Shown in pieces: positions 15,601 to 22,571 of a DNA stretch of 24,993 bases. The notes under the pieces are model-generated. The model saw only the letters and a list, made by a program, of their open reading frames with translations, searched no databases and was not told the origin of the DNA. Position 1 is the stretch's first letter. Every line of letters starts with the position of its first letter. Source of the DNA: an uncultured Collinsella sp. (GTDB lineage: Bacteria > Actinomycetota > Coriobacteriia > Coriobacteriales > Coriobacteriaceae). Made by a program: the position numbers and the translations under genes. Where the stretch lies: positions 1 through 24,993 of the forward strand of contig CABRDB010000093.1 in NCBI GenBank assembly GCA_902469555.1, read 5' to 3'.

Positions 15601-16950
15601 CTAGCTTTCGATGTAGTCCTTCAGCTTGCTACTACGGCTGGGGTGGCGGAGCTTGGCCAAGGTCTTGGACTCGATCTGGCGGATACGCTCGCGCGTGACG
15701 CCAAACTCGCGGCCGACTTCCTCGAGCGTGCGGGGATGCCCGTCGACAAGGCCAAAGCGCAGCTCGATAACCTTGCGCTCACGATCGGCAAGCGAGTCGA
15801 GCACCTGAGTGAGCTGCTCCTGCAGCATGGAGAAGCTGGCGGCATCGGGCGGAACGATAGCCTGGGAGTCCTCGATGAAGTCGCCCAGCTGGGAATCCTC
15901 TTCCTCGCCGATGGGGGTCTCGAGCGACACGGGCTCCTGCGAGATCTTCTGGATCTCGCGGACGCGGTCGGCGCTCATGTCCATCTCGGCACCAATCTCC
16001 TCGGGGGTCGGGTCGCGACCAAGATCCTGGAGAAGCTGGCGCTGCACGCGGACGAGCTTGTTGATGGTCTCGACCATATGCACGGGAATACGGATGGTAC
16101 GGGCCTGATCGGCAATGGCGCGCGTAATGGCCTGACGGATCCACCACGTGGCGTACGTGGAGAACTTAAAGCCCTTCTGGTAGTCGAACTTCTCAACAGC
16201 GCGGATCAGACCGAGGTTGCCCTCCTGGATCAGGTCAAGGAACAGCATGCCGCGGCCGACATAGCGTTTGGCGATGGAGACGACCAGACGCAGGTTTGCG
16301 CTGATGAGTGCCTGCTTGGCTTCGAGGCCCACGTTCTCAATGCGCGTAAGACGACGCATCTCGGCACGCGTGAGCTCGAGCTCGCCGGCATCGGCAGCCT
16401 CGAGCTTCTCGGTGGCCTCGAGACCGGCCTCGATCTTCATGGCCAAATCGACCTCTTCGGAGGCGGTCAGCAGGTCGACCTTGCCGATCTCCTTGAGGTA
16501 CATACGAACCGGATCGCCGGTCAGCATCACCGTGGAGGCATCGATGCCACGCACGCGGGAGCGTGAACGGGACGTGCGCACGGTGCGCTTCTTCTTGCTC
16601 TTGGAAGAACCCATCTCGGCGTCGGCCTGACGGGCCATCTTGAGCTCGTGATCGTCGAGCGAGCCGGAATCGTGCTCGTCGTCGTCATCGAAATCGTCGG
16701 TATCGGTATCGTTATCGTCATCGTCGACGTCCATGGGGGCGTCGTCGTTACCGCTCGCGGAGATAATCTGGATGCCGCTGTTGCGCAGCGCGGAATACAC
16801 CGCGGTGAGCTGCTCGTCAGAAACATCGATATCCTTCAGGGCGACCTGAATCTCGTCCTCGGTTACCGAAGTCCTGTTTGAGCCGTTGCCCATGAGCTTT
16901 GCAACGTAGGATTCCAGCCCAGTACCCGTGCTCTCAGTCTTTTTTGGCAC
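15601..16950 (-). CDS. rpoD: Primary RNA polymerase sigma factor (sigma-70/SigA)
   Basis: This is the main sigma factor for housekeeping promoters. The 449-residue protein has a short region-1.1-like N-terminus, an acidic Asp-rich run (about 69-93) followed by a Lys/Arg/Ser-rich run (about 115-135), region 1.2 ([11 protein letters not shown]), region 2 ([32 protein letters not shown]), region 3, and a region-4 helix-turn-helix ([18 protein letters not shown]). The start is placed at GTG 16950, because AAGGGAG lies 5 bases upstream; an ATG 15 bases earlier overlaps that Shine-Dalgarno and has none of its own. It follows dnaG across a 110-base gap, the classic dnaG-rpoD pairing. The single-copy, full-length form supports the primary factor. 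Confidence 0.96.
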   Translation of the reverse strand: MPKKTESTGTGLESYVAKLMGNGSNRTSVTEDEIQVALKDIDVSDEQLTAVYSALRNSGIQIISASGNDDAPMDVDDDDNDTDTDDFDDDDEHDSGSLDDHELKMARQADAEMGSSKSKKKRTVRTSRSRSRVRGIDASTVMLTGDPVRMYLKEIGKVDLLTASEEVDLAMKIEAGLEATEKLEAADAGELELTRAEMRRLTRIENVGLEAKQALISANLRLVVSIAKRYVGRGMLFLDLIQEGNLGLIRAVEKFDYQKGFKFSTYATWWIRQAITRAIADQARTIRIPVHMVETINKLVRVQRQLLQDLGRDPTPEEIGAEMDMSADRVREIQKISQEPVSLETPIGEEEDSQLGDFIEDSQAIVPPDAASFSMLQEQLTQVLDSLADRERKVIELRFGLVDGHPRTLEEVGREFGVTRERIRQIESKTLAKLRHPSRSSKLKDYIES

Positions 16951-16996
16951 AGATTCTCCCTTCATAGTCCACAGGACTCAATACTTTAGCACACAC

Positions 16997-17008
16997 ATAG
17001 ACGTCTAT
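16997..17008. promoter_or_regulatory. 12-base perfect palindrome upstream of rpoD
   Basis: ATAGACGTCTAT is its own reverse complement and lies 47 bases before the rpoD GTG, in the dnaG-rpoD gap (16951-17060). That gap shows no canonical -35/-10 pair; a TAAAGT lies between the palindrome and rpoD. It could be an operator for a dimeric regulator. Confidence 0.35.
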
Positions 17009-17060
17009 ACCCAAAAAGAGGACTGGATATAGGCGAGAATACGCTGGTTGACCACAACAT

Positions 17061-19169
17061 CTAGGCCTGTTCGGTGCCTGCGGCCTCCAGACCGATCAAA
17101 CGGAACGGGTCCGCCACGCCGCCGATCGACTTTTGCAGCTCGCGTTGACGCTGCGAATCCTGCGCGGCCTGCACGGTCAGCGCGCGTCGGGCCTCATCAT
17201 CGAGCGAACGGTCCTGGCGCAGCTTGGCCTGTGCGGCACGCATACGGCGCTTGATGGTGTAGAGCTCGAGCGTATCGAGCATGAACACGATGTTCGTCTC
17301 GGTAGGGTGTTTGCTCGTCGCAGAGATGCGCCCGGCGCTCACAAGCGTTGCTGCCTCGGGACACACCGAGCGCGCCGCATCCATGCAGGCTGCAGGATCG
17401 GTTCCCGGCGGCGTTGCCAGAACGGCCCATGCGATGGACTCGTGACGTGGGTCAACCCACTCGATAGAGCAGATGCGGTCGGCATACGTGCGAAACAGGT
17501 CGGGGTAGCTCGTGAGCATCGTCAACAGCTCGCGCTCCCCTGCCAAGGACTTGCGCTCAAGATCAGTAAGAACCATCGGCGCCGCCGCAGCCGGAGCGCC
17601 CGAACCATCAGTCACAGGCACAGCACCCATACCATCAGGCACATCGATCGGCGGCAGATCGTCGACGACCTCCACGGGCGCGGCGCCGTAGGCATCGAGC
17701 GGGACATAGTCGTACGGCTCCTCCTCGACCGGCGCGGACACCGGCGGCGTCGCGCCCGATGCCCAAGCACCGCGAGATGCCCCCCGCGAACCAGACGTCC
17801 GACCGCCCGCGCCACCAGAGCGCTCGGCTTGCGCCCGCTGACGCTCATAGTTCTGCTCACGACGTCGCTCGGCATCATCACGCTTGGCGACATCGCGAAA
17901 CACGCGACCCGAACTCGCGCGAACCGTCTCCAGATCCAAACCAAGCAGATCGGCAATCTGGATAAAGTACGTATCGATCATATAGCTATCGCGCAGCGGA
18001 TAGATGAGCGTCAGCGCATCCTCCAGCGCCTTGGCACGACCGCCCGGCGTGGTGATGTCACTCGACTCCTGCAGCGAACGGTAGACAAAGTCCATAAGCG
18101 GCTCGGCAGCGTCGATGCGCGCCTGCAGCTCCTGTCCACCATGCGCCGTGATGAACTCCATGGGGTCGTTGCCGTCGGGCAGCACCACGCAGCGCAGATC
18201 CATCGAATCCTGCTCGATAAACTGAATCGCGCGGCGGGCGGCCTTCTGTCCCGCCGCATCGCCGTCGAACATGTACACGATGCGCTTAGCAAAGCGGGTG
18301 AGCGTCTTGACGTGATGCTCCGTGAGTGCAGTGCCCAGCGTGGCGACAACGTTTTTAATCCCCGACTCCCAGCAGGCGATGCAGTCGGTATAGCCCTCAA
18401 CCACGATGGCGGTATCTTGCGCGACGATAAACTCCTTGGCCCAGTTAAAGCCATAGAGGTTTCGCTTTTTATGAAACACGCTCGTCTCGGCGGTATTGAG
18501 GTACTTGGGTTGGCCGTCACCCATGATGCGACCGCCAAAGGCAATGTTGTGACCCTGTTCGTCAAAGATGGGGAACATCACGCGGTCGTAGAAGCGGTCG
18601 GCAAGCTGCCCGCGCCCGCGGCTCACGGCAACGTTGGCGTCGATCATCTCCTGCGGGGTAAAACCCGCCTGGGACAGGTGCGACACCAGCGCGTTGCGGC
18701 CCGGTGCAAAGCCCAGGCAGTAGCGGCGGCAGACGTCGCCACCCATACCACGGCTGGCAAAGTACTCGCGCGGACGGCCGTCCTTACCGCGCATAAGCAT
18801 GGTGTGGTAGAACTGGGCGGTCTCGGCACACAGATCGTAGATGCGGGCACGCTTGGTACCGCGCTCGCGACGATCTCCGGTGTCATGCAGCTCAATACCT
18901 GCGCGATCGGCCAAATAACGGATTGACTCGGGAAAGTTCAGGTTTTCGCGCTTCATGATATAGGTAAAGACGTCGCCGCCCTCGCCGCAGCCAAAGCAGT
19001 GCCAGACCTGCGTGGCGGGGATAATGTGGAAGGACGGAGTCTTTTCGCCATGGAAGGGGCAGCAGCCCCAAAACTCATGGCCGCGAGGCTTGAGCTCAAC
19101 CGTTTCCTGCACGATGGCAACCAGGTCAGACGCAGCGCGTACCTGGTCTTTTTCCTCATCGCTAATCAC
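17061..19169 (-). CDS. dnaG: DNA primase DnaG
   Basis: DnaG makes RNA primers for replication and works with the DnaB helicase. The 702-residue protein has a CHC2 zinc finger (Cys37, His40, Cys58, Cys61), a Toprim catalytic core with Glu258 in VVEGYTD and DGD (302-304), a long disordered Gly/Ser/Ala/Pro-rich linker (about 430-533) and a C-terminal helicase-binding domain. The frame is open upstream, but GTG 19169 (VISDEEKDQVR) matches the family start and has AGGGGG about 9 bases upstream. It overlaps the ribF stop by 8 bases (GTGATTAG). rpsU, the usual upstream partner in proteobacteria, is absent. It is read from the same transcript direction as infB-ribF. Confidence 0.97.
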   Translation of the reverse strand: MISDEEKDQVRAASDLVAIVQETVELKPRGHEFWGCCPFHGEKTPSFHIIPATQVWHCFGCGEGGDVFTYIMKRENLNFPESIRYLADRAGIELHDTGDRRERGTKRARIYDLCAETAQFYHTMLMRGKDGRPREYFASRGMGGDVCRRYCLGFAPGRNALVSHLSQAGFTPQEMIDANVAVSRGRGQLADRFYDRVMFPIFDEQGHNIAFGGRIMGDGQPKYLNTAETSVFHKKRNLYGFNWAKEFIVAQDTAIVVEGYTDCIACWESGIKNVVATLGTALTEHHVKTLTRFAKRIVYMFDGDAAGQKAARRAIQFIEQDSMDLRCVVLPDGNDPMEFITAHGGQELQARIDAAEPLMDFVYRSLQESSDITTPGGRAKALEDALTLIYPLRDSYMIDTYFIQIADLLGLDLETVRASSGRVFRDVAKRDDAERRREQNYERQRAQAERSGGAGGRTSGSRGASRGAWASGATPPVSAPVEEEPYDYVPLDAYGAAPVEVVDDLPPIDVPDGMGAVPVTDGSGAPAAAAPMVLTDLERKSLAGERELLTMLTSYPDLFRTYADRICSIEWVDPRHESIAWAVLATPPGTDPAACMDAARSVCPEAATLVSAGRISATSKHPTETNIVFMLDTLELYTIKRRMRAAQAKLRQDRSLDDEARRALTVQAAQDSQRQRELQKSIGGVADPFRLIGLEAAGTEQA

Positions 19170-20169
19170 GGATGCTCGCCCCCTGCTCGCCCAAGTTGTG
19201 ACGAATGTCCTCGATATTCCCCTCGACGGTCGCAATCAACTCATCCAGCGATTCAAACACACGCGAGGGACGCAGCCAGCGCGTAAACGCCAGCGAAACG
19301 GAAGCGCCGTACAGGTCGCCCGTATAACCAATTAAGTTAGCCTCGAGATGCGATGAAGCGGCATCGTCGGCATACGTCGGCGGCAGGCCGACGTTAACGG
19401 CAGCAGGCCATACGGTGTCATCGACGAGCACCAGGCCCTCATACACGCCATCGGCAGGCACCTGAATGCCGTCGGGAACATGTAGGTTTGCCGTGGGAAA
19501 GCCCATGCCAGAACCCTCGTGACGGCCGCGAATAACACCGCCGCGCAGCATATACGGGCGGCCGAGCAACTCAGCAGCCAGCTCCACATGGCCCTGTCCC
19601 AGCTCATGACGGATGCGGGTGGCGCAAATGGCCTCACCGCCCTCGCAAAGCAGATCGTGACCATACACGTCAACGCCGTGCTCGGAACCCCAGACGCGCA
19701 TCTCGGCAACACCAGAAGTACCGCCACGACCCAGCCTAAAATCGCTGCCAACGCGAATCGAACGAATGTCGACCACGCGTGACAACAGTGTGAGAAAACC
19801 GACATGGTCGAGTGCCGCAACCTCAGGCGTAAAGGGAACGGCCACCACTGCATCGACCCCGGTCTGAGCCAAGGCATGTAGACGGTCGGCCGTCGTCATC
19901 AATTTTTGAGCGGGCGAAGGACTCACCACAACGTCCGGATCGGGATCGAAAGTGACCACGACCGCCTTGCAGCCATGGGCACGGGCATCACGGACAAGCG
20001 CTTCGATGAGTTCCCGGTGTCCACGGTGAACGCCATCGAACACGCCAATGGCGATCGAGGCAGCACCCAAGTGCTCGCACTCATCAAACGCATCGGCAGT
20101 GACGATGCGAGCCTCGTCCGACTCGCCATCAAAAAAGATACGCGCGAGCTCGCGAGCGGACAACATCAT
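19162..20169 (-). CDS. ribF: Bifunctional riboflavin kinase/FMN adenylyltransferase
   Basis: RibF phosphorylates riboflavin to FMN and adenylates FMN to FAD. The 335-residue protein has the N-terminal FAD synthetase nucleotidyltransferase motif GVFDGVHRGH and a C-terminal flavokinase domain with GMGFPTANLHVPD (the family's G-x-x-x-PTAN motif), VNVGLPPTY and the GYTGDLYG block. The ATG overlaps the truB stop by 4 bases (ATGATG containing TGA). Its own stop lies inside the dnaG start region. In many bacteria ribF is followed by rpsO; here dnaG follows. Full length, no damage seen. Confidence 0.96.
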   Translation of the reverse strand: MMLSARELARIFFDGESDEARIVTADAFDECEHLGAASIAIGVFDGVHRGHRELIEALVRDARAHGCKAVVVTFDPDPDVVVSPSPAQKLMTTADRLHALAQTGVDAVVAVPFTPEVAALDHVGFLTLLSRVVDIRSIRVGSDFRLGRGGTSGVAEMRVWGSEHGVDVYGHDLLCEGGEAICATRIRHELGQGHVELAAELLGRPYMLRGGVIRGRHEGSGMGFPTANLHVPDGIQVPADGVYEGLVLVDDTVWPAAVNVGLPPTYADDAASSHLEANLIGYTGDLYGASVSLAFTRWLRPSRVFESLDELIATVEGNIEDIRHNLGEQGASIRD

Positions 20170-21098
20170 CGAACACCGCCGATTGCCTGCGGAAACACGT
20201 GCTCCATGACAAAGCGGCCACTTTCGATGCGGGCGAGCGCCTTGAGTCCCCCATCGAGCACCAGCGCAAACGGCGCTTTCGAAGCATCGAAATCGGCAAG
20301 CGCACGCTCAACGGGAATGCGTCGGCCGCAGAGCAGGTCTTCGGCAAGATTGCCCGGCAAGTCAACACGCGTGGCGCCCAGGGCCGCAATGGGATCCAGG
20401 GCAAAGCCAGGCCCGGACTCGGGAGAAAGCTCCTCGACCGCATGACAGGCGCCAATGGAAACAACACCGGAGGCCGTGCGGCGCAGCGCGGAAATGTGCG
20501 CGGCGCTCTCGCAGGCGCGGCCCAAGTCGCGAGCGAGCGCACGGATATAGGTGCCCTTGCTCACCGAGAACGCCACGGTCCACACACACGTATCACCTTC
20601 GCCGCCCACGGCGATCAGGTCGGCGGCATAGACCTCGACGGGACGCGGAGGTAAGTCCACCGCATTGCCCTCGCGAGCAGACTTGTAGGCGCGAACGCCA
20701 TTGACCGAGATAGCCGAAAACGCCGGCGGCACCTGCATCTGCGGACCCAGCATGGCGGCCAAGCGCTCACGGGCATAGGCAGGATCGCGGAGCTCGTTGG
20801 CAACAGTCACCGTGCGGACCGCCTCGCCCTCCGCATCATCGGTATTTGTCTCGGCGCCAAACGAGATGTCAGCGACATAGCTTTTGGTATCGAGGGTTAT
20901 CATGCCCAGCAGACGGGTGGCCTGGCCAACACCCACCACCATGACACCCGATGCCATGGGGTCGAGCGTGCCGGCATGGCCGACGCGCCGCTCATGGAGG
21001 GCGCGTCGGCATTGCGAAACCACGTCGTGGGACGTGCAGCCCACCGGCTTATCGACGGCGAGCAGCATATTCAGTTGAGAAGGCGTACGACGAGCCAT
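20166..21098 (-). CDS. truB: tRNA pseudouridine(55) synthase TruB
   Basis: TruB makes pseudouridine 55 in the T loop of nearly all tRNAs and also acts as a tRNA folding helper. The 310-residue protein has the motif I region DKPVGCTSHDVV and motif II HAGTLDPMASGV with catalytic Asp46, then the YVADISFGAETNTDDAEG and GTYIRALARDLG blocks. A weak GGATGG precedes the ATG. The nrnA-like stop is 15 bases upstream. The rbfA-(nrnA)-truB-ribF order is a conserved ribosome-maturation arrangement. Confidence 0.97.
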   Translation of the reverse strand: MARRTPSQLNMLLAVDKPVGCTSHDVVSQCRRALHERRVGHAGTLDPMASGVMVVGVGQATRLLGMITLDTKSYVADISFGAETNTDDAEGEAVRTVTVANELRDPAYARERLAAMLGPQMQVPPAFSAISVNGVRAYKSAREGNAVDLPPRPVEVYAADLIAVGGEGDTCVWTVAFSVSKGTYIRALARDLGRACESAAHISALRRTASGVVSIGACHAVEELSPESGPGFALDPIAALGATRVDLPGNLAEDLLCGRRIPVERALADFDASKAPFALVLDGGLKALARIESGRFVMEHVFPQAIGGVR

Positions 21099-21113
21099 GT
21101 ACCATCCAAAAAG

Positions 21114-22157
21114 TTAAAGCTCGACGGTCACCGAAGCGGGATCCTCCCCTACCAGTTCGGCCAGCATGGGAAGTGCCACGGTGAGCGTCTCGAGAATCGT
21201 TCCGTTGTTGGAGAAACCGGCGGCAGCGGGATGTCCGCCTCCGCCAAAGGCAGCGGCGATCTCGGACACGTTGAGGTCACCCTTGGAGCGCAGGTTGCCG
21301 CGCACCTTGGTATCGCCCTCAATGCCCTTCAGGAACAGGCAGACCTCGACGCCCATCACCGAGCGCACCACGTCAACCAGGCCGTCGCACTCATCCGAGG
21401 TGACACCGCAGGCCTCAAGGTCACTCTGGTACGCGTAGCTATACGCGACGCGCCCGTGGGCCACCGTCTTGATGCGGCCCATAACGATGGACTTGAGGTG
21501 CAAAAACTCAACGCGCATGCTCTGGTAGACCTCGAGCGCCACACGCGCCGGATCGGCACCGTGGGCAACCAGACGCGAGGCTGCATGGAACGCGGCGGCA
21601 TCGGCGTTTTGGTACTGAAAACGGCCGGTATCGGTAACCAAGCCACACAGCAGGCAGGTCGCAACGCCATCACGTGCGACAATGCCGCAATTGTCCAAGA
21701 AGCGGTCGATGATCATGGCGCAGGCTGCAGCTTCGACGCGCCTCAGGCTGAGCTCGGCAAACTCCTCGCGCGCCGGATGGTGATCGAAGCACACCACATG
21801 CTTGGAGCGACGAAGCACCTCGGCGGAATTATTGAGACGCTCGACGACCGGCACGTCCACCGAGATGAACAGGTCCGGATTGCCGGTATACGCAGATGCC
21901 GGTACCAGGCGATCGGCACCCTCCATAAAGCGGTAGATACGCGGAACCGGATCATCGTCTGCCAGCAGCAGGGCAATGTCCTTGTTAGGGAAAAACTTCA
22001 TAAGCGAGAGGCCCAGACCCAACACGGAGCCCAGGGCGTCGCCATCGGGAGAAGTGTGTCCCGAAATCGCAATGGAGGACGCACCCTCGATGAGCTCGAG
22101 GATGCGTCGCTGAATATCTGCAGACTCGCACGAGGCGAGGTCGGCGGAATTAGTCAT
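21114..22157 (-). CDS. DHH-family bifunctional oligoribonuclease/PAP phosphatase, NrnA-like
   Basis: NrnA-type enzymes degrade 2-5-base RNA fragments and 3'-phosphoadenosine-5'-phosphate. The 347-residue protein shows the DHH motifs GHTSPDGDALGS (33-44), DVPVVERLN (101-109) and the namesake CFDHHPAR (Asp125-His126-His127), then a DHHA1 domain ending in GGGHPAAAGF. Its ATG overlaps the rbfA stop by 8 bases (ATGACTAA), so the two are probably translationally coupled. Location between rbfA and truB is usual for nrnA in Gram-positive and actinobacterial genomes. Substrate preference between short RNA, pAp and cyclic-dinucleotide products cannot be read from the sequence. Confidence 0.92.
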   Translation of the reverse strand: MTNSADLASCESADIQRRILELIEGASSIAISGHTSPDGDALGSVLGLGLSLMKFFPNKDIALLLADDDPVPRIYRFMEGADRLVPASAYTGNPDLFISVDVPVVERLNNSAEVLRRSKHVVCFDHHPAREEFAELSLRRVEAAACAMIIDRFLDNCGIVARDGVATCLLCGLVTDTGRFQYQNADAAAFHAASRLVAHGADPARVALEVYQSMRVEFLHLKSIVMGRIKTVAHGRVAYSYAYQSDLEACGVTSDECDGLVDVVRSVMGVEVCLFLKGIEGDTKVRGNLRSKGDLNVSEIAAAFGGGGHPAAAGFSNNGTILETLTVALPMLAELVGEDPASVTVEL

Positions 22158-22560
22158 CTAAAGCTGCCTCCTGGGCGGCATCCGCTATCGGATAGCCGTC
22201 CTCGTCCTTTTCGATCGCAAGCGTGGCGGGAACGTTTTCCAGCGCACGCGTGATGCGCTCGGCCTCATCGGTCGAGCGATCGATGCGAAAATCGAGCTCG
22301 GGCGTGACACGCCAATCGAGCGAGCGAGCCAACAGGCTGCGAATACGGCCCTTGGCGCTTGCGAGCGCCTCCATGACCTCGTCGTAGCGGCTCGCATCGC
22401 ACGACACGTACACGCGCGCGAACGAACGGTCCACCGCGACCTCGACCGCGGTCAAAGTAACCAGGTCGAGACGCGGATCGGAAACCTCAAAGAGCAGGAT
22501 ATAACCAAGCTTCTCGCGAAGCTGCTCGCCCAGACGGCGGGTTGCCTGCGTTTGCTTCAT
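22150..22560 (-). CDS. rbfA: Ribosome-binding factor A
   Basis: RbfA binds the 30S subunit near the 5' end of 16S rRNA and supports late maturation. The 136-residue protein has the single KH-like fold sequence: the N-terminal MKQTQATRRLGEQLREKLGY helix, EVSDPRLDLVTLTAVEVAVD, and RVTPELDFRID. The frame is open upstream in infB, but the ATG at 22560 matches the family start and has AGGGGG seven bases upstream, 11 bases after the infB stop. The C-terminal acidic tail (about 115-136) is longer than the minimal family core. Expression with infB is a widely conserved link between subunit maturation and initiation. Confidence 0.96.
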   Translation of the reverse strand: MKQTQATRRLGEQLREKLGYILLFEVSDPRLDLVTLTAVEVAVDRSFARVYVSCDASRYDEVMEALASAKGRIRSLLARSLDWRVTPELDFRIDRSTDEAERITRALENVPATLAIEKDEDGYPIADAAQEAALDD

Positions 22561-22571
22561 AGCGCTACCCC

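Noticed and set aside
16648..16881. Hydrophobic Val/Ile-rich plus-strand frame that looks like a membrane peptide
   Set aside because: It is the antisense of the Asp-rich run in rpoD; no promoter or Shine-Dalgarno was seen.
17040..17056. TTGACC on the plus strand as a -35 box for an antisense promoter
   Set aside because: No matching -10 at the right distance and no plus-strand gene follows.
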